A stretch of 64,000 nt of DNA from Brachyspira suanatina (GCF_001049755.1 NZ_CVLB01000001.1:186001-250000), one strand, 5' to 3'. Positions 47,970 through 56,795 are shown, numbered from the stretch's first letter. The notes: generated by a model not told the origin, from the letters alone. Made by a program: numbers and translations.

Positions 47970-50801
47970 ATGTCAGTTCATAAAATTCCATATATTAAAG
48001 ATATTTATTATTTTATAAGAGATGGTAAAAGTAGTTATAAAGTAAAAAATTATTAACTATACTAACAACATTTATATATAGAAAATAGTGCATTTAATAA
48101 AGATTCTAATAATGAAAAAAAGTTGGAAGAAAAAATTAGTAAGTCAATATATAGAACACAATTTGAAACTGTATTTAAATTAAAATATTCAAAATTGGAA
48201 TGTGCAAGATTAAAATGTGCTAAATTAAATTCCAAAGATTGCTAGTATGTGATAAAAGAGAAAAAGATAAAGAAGATAAAAAAAGATAATTTTTATAGAG
48301 AGGATAAAGAGAATTTACAAAAAGTTATAGATACTTCATATCAACAAGCTATTTGTTTTATTATGGATTTTAGAAATATTCTTATACATAAAAATGTAAG
48401 AAATGATCACTTTGATCATTGTCAATTTAAAGAATTTAATGGAGAATTGTTTAATTTCCTTAAATTATGTTTGGATAATGAAATAAATTTAAATGCTCGA
48501 TATATAGAAAAGATTAAAAATGAGAATCCAGAACTATCTTTACAAAAATATAAAGACAAAGATTTATATATAAAAGAAGCATTAAATGTAGACTTTTCTG
48601 AAATGGAAACTTCATTCAAAAATGTGCCTTTTGTATATGCTTTAATGATTATCTCCATGTTTACAGAAAAAAAGAATATCAAAGAAATATTGGATTTAAT
48701 AAAATTGAGAGCTTATATTAAGGAATTGATTTTATCCTTTTCATTAAGAGTAGGATATAAAACTCTTGTACCGAGCGTAGAATTTGATGATGATAAACTT
48801 TATTTAAATCAAATAAAATTAAAAGAGAAATTTAATAGTGAAGTATTCAATGAATTTGGAAGAATAAAGAAAACTATAAAAGATTTTGCAGATGAATCTA
48901 ATACCGACAATAAAACTAATGATTTGGAAGATATTATAAGAAATGATAAAGCAAATAAATTGATAGAAATAAAAAAAGATAAAATAGATAAAAATGAAAA
49001 GATCAATGAAAAAATAAAAGAAAAGGAAAAAATAGAAAATTCTAAAGAAGAAATAGAAAGATCTTTAATCAATGTATTTAGAAATGAAGATATATTTATG
49101 AAAGAGGCTTTAAATTTTACTACTGAATATGGTAAATTAGGAAATTTAAAAAGCTCTTTTTTTGAAGATACTTGGTCTATAGTTGGAAATGCTGCTATAT
49201 GGGCAGTACCTATCTATAAAATAGTTTATAATGATATTGAGAAGAAAAATATAGATATGATAAAATACAGTATTAATAAATATAATCTTACAGCTTTACT
49301 TACATATATAATGATCTCTGATGATGTAATATTTTATAATTTACAGCAGACAGCATCATTTTCTTATATAAAAAAAGAATGTAAAAATGATAATAAAAAA
49401 TACAAAGTAATATTATTAGAATATATTTTAAAGGAAAAAGTAAGTAAATATAGTGTATATCAAAAAACTAAATTTTGTGTAAGAGTTATAAGAAGGAAAA
49501 TAGTTAAAAATCAGCATATACATCAAAGAGACAGCATTGTTTTTCATGAAAAGTTAATGATGATTATATCAAAACTCTATAAGGTTAATAATAATATTTC
49601 TTATGGGGCAATTAAAAAAGTGTTTGATTTTGTTCATATAAATATTCCTAAACATATGGAAGATATATTAAAAATAAAAACTCTTGATGGTATTACAGAT
49701 GAGCGCATAAAACTTACTGTGAAATTTGCAGAGAATAAGAAAAATATAGAAAAGAAGCCTAAAGATGAAACTAATGTTTTATATAAAAGTTGGAGTAAAT
49801 ATGCTTTTTCTCCTAATTATTCTATGAACAAAGATAAAAATGACTATTATAAAGACACAGATGATAGAATTTATAAGGCTTTGAGATGGGATAATATAAA
49901 AGAAAATTTGTTTTCAAAAGAATTTGATGATTATAAAACTGGAAAATATGATTTATTATCTATATTATTAAAATATTTCAAAACTAAAAATTATACTATC
50001 CCTGTAATTGTTAGTTTTTATGAGGAATATAAATATAAAAATAAAATAAAAAAATTTAGAGATAATGAAATAAGAAATATATTCTCTCAGGAGATGGTTC
50101 TTGCATTAATTTCTCAGAAATATTCTAATTTGATTGTACATAAAAATAAAAAACTAGGAAAAAATGTACCTATTATTTTTCAGTATAATAAAAATGGTAA
50201 AGGTATTTTTGATTTAGTTTGTATATTAAAAACACATATTAGAATTAATATTAGAGATTACTATAAAAAAGATGTTAGAAATGCATTGGAATGGCTTCTT
50301 GATCCGCAAATAATAAATAAATCATCAATGAAAAAAGAGGATTTGTATCTTTCCATATCTAATTCTATAGAGGCATTTAATATTATAGTTCAAGATAATG
50401 TTTTGAAAAAATTTATTAATCCTACAATTAGTGAATTAAAAGAAGGAGAAGAATTAGATAGAGTAAAAGTTAAAGAGTTGGTTTGTATATTGATGTGGGC
50501 TGCTAAAGAGTTTTTATATTTTGTATGTGCTATATGGTTGCATTTAATTTATAAATGTCATAAAGCCGATGGGATTAAATATATAATAACAAAAAATGGA
50601 TATGTAGAGTTCGAAGATTTAGTCGATTTTAATAATAATAAAATGACTCCAAATATAGGAGAACTATAAAAGATGTCAGGAATATGATTTATCATATGAG
50701 AGAAAGACTATGCGTATAAAACTGCAATTGATTATAAGAGAAATGTATTGAAAGTTTTAGGACTAAAAGATATTTATAAATCTTATAATGATATAAGTTA
50801 A
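47970..50801 (+). pseudogene. Interrupted dual-HEPN (Cas13-like) gene, full ancestral extent
   Basis: The ancestral reading frame seems to run 944 codons from the ATG at 47970 (GGAGA upstream) to the TAA at 50799-50801, next to the ribosome site of the following gene. The same frame (frame 0) is used at both ends. It is broken by TAA at 48054, TAA at 48063 and TAG at 48243. Near 50640-50669 it shifts to another frame, which reads IKDVRNMIYHMRE. It then returns to frame 0 and reads KDYAYKTAIDYKRNVLKVLG to the final stop. Thus a second RNxxxH HEPN motif sits at about residues 903-908, and the first, RNILIH, at 135-140. This spacing matches Cas13b-like effectors. Confidence 0.6.
48249..50669 (+). 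CDS. Long open part of the Cas13-like HEPN protein (806 codons)
   Basis: Open from a GTG at 48249, without a ribosome site, to TAA at 50667. R42-N-I-L-I-H47 (RNILIH) is a full HEPN RNase motif in a helical context. Residues 131-151 (ALMIISMFTEKKNIKEILDLI) recall the SLFLEKKEI..FL segment after HEPN1 in Cas13b. IRNIFSQEMVLALISQK (about 608-624) recalls the IRxxKxQDxxLxxMA segment before HEPN2. A Lys/Glu-rich coiled coil lies at ~215-275. RNALEW at 677 lacks the His. These are remembered family patterns, not alignments. Other HEPN RNase families, such as Abi-type, are alternatives. Confidence 0.45.
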   Translation: MIKEKKIKKIKKDNFYREDKENLQKVIDTSYQQAICFIMDFRNILIHKNVRNDHFDHCQFKEFNGELFNFLKLCLDNEINLNARYIEKIKNENPELSLQKYKDKDLYIKEALNVDFSEMETSFKNVPFVYALMIISMFTEKKNIKEILDLIKLRAYIKELILSFSLRVGYKTLVPSVEFDDDKLYLNQIKLKEKFNSEVFNEFGRIKKTIKDFADESNTDNKTNDLEDIIRNDKANKLIEIKKDKIDKNEKINEKIKEKEKIENSKEEIERSLINVFRNEDIFMKEALNFTTEYGKLGNLKSSFFEDTWSIVGNAAIWAVPIYKIVYNDIEKKNIDMIKYSINKYNLTALLTYIMISDDVIFYNLQQTASFSYIKKECKNDNKKYKVILLEYILKEKVSKYSVYQKTKFCVRVIRRKIVKNQHIHQRDSIVFHEKLMMIISKLYKVNNNISYGAIKKVFDFVHINIPKHMEDILKIKTLDGITDERIKLTVKFAENKKNIEKKPKDETNVLYKSWSKYAFSPNYSMNKDKNDYYKDTDDRIYKALRWDNIKENLFSKEFDDYKTGKYDLLSILLKYFKTKNYTIPVIVSFYEEYKYKNKIKKFRDNEIRNIFSQEMVLALISQKYSNLIVHKNKKLGKNVPIIFQYNKNGKGIFDLVCILKTHIRINIRDYYKKDVRNALEWLLDPQIINKSSMKKEDLYLSISNSIEAFNIIVQDNVLKKFINPTISELKEGEELDRVKVKELVCILMWAAKEFLYFVCAIWLHLIYKCHKADGIKYIITKNGYVEFEDLVDFNNNKMTPNIGEL

Positions 50802-50811
50802 AGGAGTAATA

Positions 50812-53457
50812 ATGCTAAAGAATAATACAAATATCATAACTTTTAAAGATGTTTTTAATGGATTAGGTAATAATTATAAAGAAAACTTAATTGAATTAAT
50901 TAATAGTATCAATAATGATTATATAAAAAGTAAAATTTCTATCAAAGAAGAAAAGGAAGAAAATATTTTTAACTATAATATAGCTAATCTTAATAATAAT
51001 GAGATTACTTATATAAAAAATTATATAAATCTATGTTTAAATAATTGTAATGATATAAAAGATGCATCTTTTGTGAGGCAGTATATAGATAAAGTTTTTA
51101 AATTTAAGATAAAAAATAATAATGAAGATTTTCCATTTTTATATTTGCTTTTATTGTTGAAATTATATTCTGATGATTATAAAAGTTTATATATATTTAT
51201 GAACAATATTGGGATATATTATGATATTATCAAATTGATATTTTTTGATATAGAAGTATATGATATTTATATAGATGAAAGTGGTAATATAGATTATGAT
51301 AAGGAAGAAAAAAAACTTTTTGTTGTAGGAGGGTATTATACTAAAAATATTAGATATGATGATTGGGAAAAGGAAACTAAAGCAGAATTAAAAAGACTTT
51401 CAGAAAAATATTCAATTGATGATAATATTATATATCATAGAACAAAAATAGAAGATTTTAATGTTAGAAAATCAATAACAAAAGAAATTTTTAATTTTAT
51501 AAAAGAAAATAAAGGAAAATTTGTATGTATATATGAAAATAAGCCAAATGGTATTGAGTTTACAAAGCAGTATTATTTAGATTTAGTTTCAAAATTAATA
51601 GTTAATACATTAAAGAAAATTTTATCAGATGAAGAGCTAGATTTTGATTCTAAGAAAATACTTCTCATTATACATATTGCTAAGAGAGGAGATAAAGATA
51701 ACAATGCTTTAGACATATATAATTTTGGAGGTGTTAAGAAGTTTTTGAATTATATTGTTGATAATAAAATAGAGATTGATAAAATAGTTGAAGAATGGGA
51801 ATCTCATAATGAAGAATACTTTCAAGAAGTTACTAATGTACCTAAATCCGATATAAAATCAAAAGTTTATGAAAGTATAGAAGAATGGAAAATAAAATAT
51901 TCAGTTACAGATAAAAATATAAATTATGAATTATCCAATCCTTCTGATGCACTAAAAGACAGCACATTAGTTTTTGCTGATTATTTTTGCAATACTTTTT
52001 ATAACCGCAGCGGTTCAGATTCTAAAGAAATATTTAAAGATTTTGATATATATTTGCAAATTAAGTATAGTTTTTTAGATAAAGATACTATTGATTTTTA
52101 TTTTTATAAATATGACTATTATACAATATTAAACAGATATATTTTTTATAAGAAGTTAATAAATCAAGAAAATATAACTAAAAGGACAAAAGATTTTGCT
52201 GAAAATGGCAGTAAAGAAATATTGCAGTTTTTTAAGAAAGATAATTTAAAGAGAAGAGTAAATTATTTAGTTCATGCTGTAAAAAGTATATTAGATAATT
52301 TAGAAATAGAGTCTAATAATGAGTTTAAATATGATAATATATTGGGAAGCTGTGATATATTAATAGATTTGCTCGAAAAAATAAAACAAGATAATTCAAA
52401 TGATTTTGTATTAAGAAAAATTTATTCTATGATATTTATGATTAATACTGCTAAACTTTCTGTTTATAATCATAGTGATAATACAGAAAAATCTTTGGAA
52501 ATGGTTAAAACAAATATAGATTATATAAATAATATAGATAATGATAATTTCTTTTTTAGAGAAAAGATACTTTTTGATAATATCAGTACAGTCGCTCAAT
52601 GGGATTTTTATGAATGTGATTATATTATAAAATATATAAAAAAAGTTTTGGAAGACATTAAGTGTTATGAAAAATTATATATAGATGATATAGCAAGATT
52701 ATACGGTACGCTTGGACAGACATATATTATTCATTATTATGTTACAGAAAATACTAAAGATTTAGATAAAGCTAAAGAGTGTTTTTTTGAATCTAAAAAG
52801 TTATTTAAAGATGATAAAGGAAATACAAGCAGAACATATAGTAATTTAATGCTTTATGCTATAACATCAGGTATGGAAGATGAATTTTTAGATTATCTTT
52901 ATAAATATATTACAGAAAAAGAAGAAAGTTTTGATAATATTGATTTGTTAATTGAAAAATTAGTTTCTTATATAGATAATAATAATCAGCCTGATAAAAG
53001 CGATAAATATTTAATAATAAGGCTATTAAGATATTGCAAAAATTTTGATACAGAATATAGTAAAAAAATAGCTAATATACTTATAGAAAAAAGCAGTAAT
53101 TTCTATGATGATAAAAAAAGAAAAGAATCTTCAGAGGATGTTGATATAGAAAAAGATTATTGTTTTGTTTACTATAAAATAAAGAAAGAAAAAATTTCTT
53201 TGTCAAATAGTTATATATTTGTAGAAAATTTACAAGGATATTTCCAGTATATGAGAAAATTATCTTTATATTTAACAGAGATTTTAACAGGAGATGAAAG
53301 CTATTTTGATAAAGCTGTAGATATATTAGAAGAAATGGTTAATATGCAAGATACTAATTATAAAAAAGCATTTGGAAAGTTTTTTGAAGAAAGTGCTAAA
53401 CCTAATTTAGATAAATATAAATGGGCTTATAATTTAAGTAAAAAATTATATATGTGA
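50812..53457 (+). CDS. DUF3800 (RNase H-like) protein with helical repeat C terminus
   Basis: 881 residues, AAAGGAG before the ATG and only 10 nt after the ancestral stop of the HEPN gene. Residues ~150-410 match DUF3800: IYIDESGNIDYD with Asp155/Glu156, FVVGGYYT, and the late LVFADYF with Asp390 that completes an RNase H-fold acidic site. The N-terminal 150 and C-terminal ~440 residues are helical; the latter has TPR-like pairs. DUF3800 proteins occur in mobile and defence loci with no defined activity. No signal peptide or membrane segment. Confidence 0.75.
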   Translation: MLKNNTNIITFKDVFNGLGNNYKENLIELINSINNDYIKSKISIKEEKEENIFNYNIANLNNNEITYIKNYINLCLNNCNDIKDASFVRQYIDKVFKFKIKNNNEDFPFLYLLLLLKLYSDDYKSLYIFMNNIGIYYDIIKLIFFDIEVYDIYIDESGNIDYDKEEKKLFVVGGYYTKNIRYDDWEKETKAELKRLSEKYSIDDNIIYHRTKIEDFNVRKSITKEIFNFIKENKGKFVCIYENKPNGIEFTKQYYLDLVSKLIVNTLKKILSDEELDFDSKKILLIIHIAKRGDKDNNALDIYNFGGVKKFLNYIVDNKIEIDKIVEEWESHNEEYFQEVTNVPKSDIKSKVYESIEEWKIKYSVTDKNINYELSNPSDALKDSTLVFADYFCNTFYNRSGSDSKEIFKDFDIYLQIKYSFLDKDTIDFYFYKYDYYTILNRYIFYKKLINQENITKRTKDFAENGSKEILQFFKKDNLKRRVNYLVHAVKSILDNLEIESNNEFKYDNILGSCDILIDLLEKIKQDNSNDFVLRKIYSMIFMINTAKLSVYNHSDNTEKSLEMVKTNIDYINNIDNDNFFFREKILFDNISTVAQWDFYECDYIIKYIKKVLEDIKCYEKLYIDDIARLYGTLGQTYIIHYYVTENTKDLDKAKECFFESKKLFKDDKGNTSRTYSNLMLYAITSGMEDEFLDYLYKYITEKEESFDNIDLLIEKLVSYIDNNNQPDKSDKYLIIRLLRYCKNFDTEYSKKIANILIEKSSNFYDDKKRKESSEDVDIEKDYCFVYYKIKKEKISLSNSYIFVENLQGYFQYMRKLSLYLTEILTGDESYFDKAVDILEEMVNMQDTNYKKAFGKFFEESAKPNLDKYKWAYNLSKKLYM

Positions 53458-53520
53458 TATTTTTTATAGAAAATAATTTGACTTATTAAAAAAACTTTAT
53501 ATAATAGAGATATATCATTT

Positions 53521-53541
53521 CTCTGGTATTTAGTCCCAGAG
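53521..53541 (+). terminator. Terminator after the DUF3800 gene
   Basis: CTCTGG/CCAGAG stem with a 9-nt loop, followed by TTTATTTATTATTTTTTT. Confidence 0.7.
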
Positions 53542-53852
53542 TTTATTTATTATTTTTTTGACTTTGTTTTTAGGCTTTTTGCTTATAAACAGTATTTTGG
53601 AATTAAATGTAATTATATTTAATTCTGTTTATTTTTTAATTTTTATATAAAAGTAATAATTTAAACTTTAATGGGCTAAGTATATCTAGTAAAAAATTAT
53701 TTATTACAGTTTTAACTCCATTAAAATTTGTTATTATTGCTTAGCTATAATTATGCATTTAATATATAGTATATTTTTTACATTATAAGTATTATTTTTT
53801 TATTAAAGTTAATTTTTTTATAGTTTTTTTTAATAATTTATAAATATTATAC

Positions 53853-53880
53853 TTGATATATTTTGTGAATATGCTATTAT
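53853..53880 (+). promoter_or_regulatory. Promoter of the small-peptide/helicase unit
   Basis: TTGATA, 16 nt, TATTAT. It is the first promoter-like site after the terminator. Confidence 0.4.
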
Positions 53881-54050
53881 TAGTTCATAAAATAAAAATA
53901 TTTAGCTACTGCTAAAGTTTGAAAATATCATTTTTTTATGAATTTGTTTCTTCTATTAATTAGGTAGAAACGGTATTTGTGATTAGGTAATTTCTTAATT
54001 ACAGTTTGATTGTTTACTGATATTTTTAATTAAACTTAAAGGAGCTAAAT

Positions 54051-54269
54051 ATGTCTATTAACTTTTTTTCTAATAAAAGTAATCTCAATACTACTTATTA
54101 TATAGTGAGTAGTCTATTAATTTGTAACAACACTATTGGTCCTATATTAAAAATAAATAAAAATGTAGAAAAATCTTTTTCAAAGAAGAAATCCATAGAA
54201 AAAAACAAATTTTTCATACTATCAAAAAATCATAACATCAAATTTATGGATAAAGTATTTCTAATATAG
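54051..54269 (+). CDS. Small basic protein of unknown function
   Basis: 72 residues with a strong AAAGGAG ribosome site 7 nt before the ATG. A short hydrophobic stretch (YYIVSSLLIC, residues 16-25) is followed by a Lys/Asn-rich half (KKKSIEKNK). No family recognised. Because of the good ribosome site and the structured leader I consider it probably translated; it could also be a leader peptide. Confidence 0.4.
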   Translation: MSINFFSNKSNLNTTYYIVSSLLICNNTIGPILKINKNVEKSFSKKKSIEKNKFFILSKNHNIKFMDKVFLI

Positions 54270-54481
54270 TGCATCATTTTTTTAAAGTTTTAAATGTTTG
54301 TGTATTTTAATTAATTTATTAATTTATGCATACATTAAGGTGTTTTCATAAAAGGAGTTTGTTAGGTATAAAAAATTATTATTAGTGTCATTTTTAGTAT
54401 AGCTAAATTTGTTATTACCTATTTTATAAAGAAAAATAGATAATAAGTTTACAAGCAATGCTCGCATATTTTTATTAGTAA

Positions 54482-54497
54482 TTTATGCCGGCATAAA
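54482..54497. promoter_or_regulatory. 16-bp perfect palindrome, possible operator
   Basis: TTTATGCCGGCATAAA is its own reverse complement, 24 nt before the ATG at 54522. It is GC-rich in the centre, against a very AT-rich background. Confidence 0.4.
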
Positions 54498-54521
54498 GAA
54501 ATCTATAAAAGGAGAGCAGCT

Positions 54522-54611
54522 ATGAGTAATCCTGTATTAATAGTAAAATTAATTAAAATGGCAGTGGAAGTATTAGAAGAATATTTACTCGGTAAAGATG
54601 GAAATAAGTAA
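54522..54611 (+). CDS. 29-residue amphipathic peptide
   Basis: MSNPVLIVKLIKMAVEVLEE begins a 29-residue peptide ending GKDGNK. AAAGGAG precedes the ATG at good spacing. The first ~24 residues form an amphipathic or hydrophobic helix. No cleavable signal. Similar in size to type I toxins and phenol-soluble-modulin-like peptides, without detectable identity. Confidence 0.45.
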   Translation: MSNPVLIVKLIKMAVEVLEEYLLGKDGNK

Positions 54612-54628
54612 ATTAAGGAGGTCTTATA

Positions 54629-54721
54629 ATGTTTCTAAAAAATATCATATTAGGTTTAGTCCCTGTTGTATTAAGTATTATAGCAGAGGAAGTATTAAAA
54701 ACAGTTATTAAAAGATCCTAA
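54629..54721 (+). CDS. 30-residue hydrophobic peptide
   Basis: MFLKNIILGLVPVVLSIIAE starts a 30-residue peptide ending KRS. A near-perfect TTAAGGAGGT ribosome site lies 6 nt before the ATG. A ~20-residue hydrophobic helix is flanked by Lys residues. It lies 17 nt after the 29-residue gene, so the two may act as a pair. Confidence 0.45.
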   Translation: MFLKNIILGLVPVVLSIIAEEVLKTVIKRS

Positions 54722-54815
54722 GTTTGTAAGCGTGCCTGCATATCTTTTTAAGGTCTGCGCATATTAAGGAAGAAAATGATTATTAATTTATTATTTTTTA
54801 GGAGTTTAATTTAAT

Positions 54816-56795
54816 ATGATTGATAAAATAAATTATAACAAAACAAATTTAAAAAATATAAGTAGTAAAAATATGGATTATATTGGAAATGATGAATTTA
54901 TATCAGAGTTAAATTTGAATAAATACAAAAGTGCTTCAGATGAAAAAATAGACATTAATAATCAATATTCAAATTCTATTTCAAATGCAAATAGTAAGAA
55001 ATATAGTATGAAGCGTGAAGTATTAGATAACAGAATTGATAATTATGATGATGAAATAAATAATACTATTACTAGAAAAGATGGAGGGCTAAAGGAAACA
55101 AGCGTATTGAATGAACAGGGTAATGTTTCCGAAACCCATCATAAAGAAACATTCAATATAGATTCAGCAGCTCAGGGAAGAGAAAATAAAACTCATGCTG
55201 AAAAAACAAAATATGGAGATCCAACTACTGATATAAGGGTTACAGATGGGGATAATACAAAAGATTATCAATTAAAATATGAAAAAGATCCTAAGTCAAA
55301 TGTAGACTCTCTTTCAAATCCTAAATATTCAGGTGGCGATAAAGTTGCACCTTCAGATCAGGTTGATGATATAAAAAGAATAGCATCAAATAAAACTAAT
55401 ACAGAAAATAAAGACTATGCACATACTAGTGAAAATACATACGATAGAATTTCAAGTGAAGACGGTAAAGTTAATAGTGATCCATTGACAAGAGATGAAG
55501 CTATTGAATTAACAGAAAAAGCAAGAAAAGGAGAGAAAATAGAATATAAATATGCTGATGAAAAAAGAAATATACAATTTCGTAATCAATTACTAAAATC
55601 AACGTTATTAGGAGGAGCTTTCGCGGCAGGCGGTGCTTTATTTGGTGAAATAATGAAGTTGATTGACAATGGAGGTAATTTAACAGAAGATGAGTTTATA
55701 CAAGGATTTTTTAATGTTGTTAGTGCTGGTGTAGATGGAGCTTCTAAAAGTGCACTTGCTGTTAGTCTTCACTATTTAGGAAAAAATATAGGTTCTTCTA
55801 TACTTTCAAATCCTTATGTAGGAGGAGGAATTGCAGTTGTTACTATAGATACATTAAAGAGCCTTTATAAATTTGCTATAGGTCAAATTAATGATATAGA
55901 ACTTATTGGAGATGTATCAAAAAATATAATTCAAACTACAACAACTTCTGTAGGAGCTTTTGCAGGTTCCACTTTAGCTTCTTCAATTTCATCATTAGTA
56001 ATTTCTAATATGACTATGAGTGCGGCCGCTGCAGCAACATTTAGTACTATAGCAACAGTTGTAGGTTCTGTTCTTGGAGGTTTGGCTTTTGGTTTGACAA
56101 CTGCCTATCTTATAGATTTAGATTCCAAAGCAGGCATTGAAATAGCAAAAAGAGATATAGAAGAAGCATACGAAGAATTTAAGAAAGATAAAAATTTATA
56201 CCAATTAGTTGATAAAATAGGAACACAAAAAGATTGGGAATTCAGTATTAAAAGTTTGATTCTATTTGGAGGTACATTTGCTCAGATAAGTGAATGCTGT
56301 ACTAGGAGTCAGGGACTTAAAAATATATCATCTCATTTAGATAAACAGTACAGTTATATAGATGAGGCAGAGAGAAGGGCTATAAATAATATAAAAGAAA
56401 AAGCAGCTATTATTGAAGATGATATGAAGCAGAAATTTTATGCTAATGTAAAGCATATGTTTCAAAATGATGTTGTTGAACTTCATAATGACTTAATGAA
56501 TTTTTTAAATGCAAAAAGAAATATATTGGCTTTAAATGAGAAGAAATATATTAATGAACTCAAATGTATAGATGAAGATAATGCAGCTTTACAGGAAAGA
56601 GCTTACAGAGATGAGCTATTTTATGATGAAGTTAATAATTTGATAGAGATGATAGAAAAATCTGATATTGAAGTTAAAGAAAATATTATAGGGGTATTGG
56701 CATATATAGCTTCAGAAAAATTTTCTGAGAATTTGAATTCTGATATAAGAGATTTTTATGAACTATTAATTGAAGATAATATAATAAATATTTGA
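54816..56795 (+). CDS. Membrane protein with nuclease-like N-terminal motif
   Basis: 659 residues. Residues 1-90 are Asn/Lys-rich. A conserved-looking block follows: HHKETFN (108-114), THAEK (126-130), TDIRV (138-142) and YQLKY (151-155), where D139...Q152-x-K154 resembles the PD-(D/E)xK site. SNPKYSGG...APSDQ comes next. Residues ~258-433 are Gly/Ala/Ser-rich hydrophobic helices (LLGGAFAAGGALFG, VGSVLGGLAFG), probably membrane-inserted. The C-terminal 220 residues are helical with charged coiled coil. It leads a four-gene operon ending in a helicase. No signal peptide. Confidence 0.55.
   Translation: MIDKINYNKTNLKNISSKNMDYIGNDEFISELNLNKYKSASDEKIDINNQYSNSISNANSKKYSMKREVLDNRIDNYDDEINNTITRKDGGLKETSVLNEQGNVSETHHKETFNIDSAAQGRENKTHAEKTKYGDPTTDIRVTDGDNTKDYQLKYEKDPKSNVDSLSNPKYSGGDKVAPSDQVDDIKRIASNKTNTENKDYAHTSENTYDRISSEDGKVNSDPLTRDEAIELTEKARKGEKIEYKYADEKRNIQFRNQLLKSTLLGGAFAAGGALFGEIMKLIDNGGNLTEDEFIQGFFNVVSAGVDGASKSALAVSLHYLGKNIGSSILSNPYVGGGIAVVTIDTLKSLYKFAIGQINDIELIGDVSKNIIQTTTTSVGAFAGSTLASSISSLVISNMTMSAAAAATFSTIATVVGSVLGGLAFGLTTAYLIDLDSKAGIEIAKRDIEEAYEEFKKDKNLYQLVDKIGTQKDWEFSIKSLILFGGTFAQISECCTRSQGLKNISSHLDKQYSYIDEAERRAINNIKEKAAIIEDDMKQKFYANVKHMFQNDVVELHNDLMNFLNAKRNILALNEKKYINELKCIDEDNAALQERAYRDELFYDEVNNLIEMIEKSDIEVKENIIGVLAYIASEKFSENLNSDIRDFYELLIEDNIINI

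Larger units (their letters stand above)
53458..54050. other. Structured intergenic region with terminator, promoter and leader
   Basis: 593 nt without a gene. In order: the terminator at 53521-53541, an AATTAAAT/ATTTAATT hairpin (about 53604-53627), inverted pairs TTTAATGG/CCATTAAA and GCTAAG/CTTAGC (53668-53747), a promoter-like TTGATA-16-TATTAT (53853-53880), then a ~160-nt leader. The leader has nested hairpins TTCATAAAA/TTTTATGAA around TTTAGC/GCTAAA, and GTAATT/AATTAC, before AAAGGAG at 54040. Confidence 0.45.

Noticed and set aside
47640-47970. CRISPR array near the Cas13-like gene
   Set aside because: Only a single hairpin (47674-47699) is present. I found no regularly spaced direct repeats there or at 53458-54520.
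49530-49552. RDSIVFH as a HEPN motif (R-x5-H)
   Set aside because: Spacing is within the loose HEPN range, but it lies mid-protein in a basic region and lacks the Asn after Arg. RNMIYH is the better candidate.
50268-50300. KKDVRNALEWL (R677) as the second HEPN catalytic motif
   Set aside because: It lacks the His of RNxxxH (Trp at that position) and lies too far from the C terminus. RNMIYH at 50678-50695 is a complete motif. The shared KDVRN words may be coincidental.
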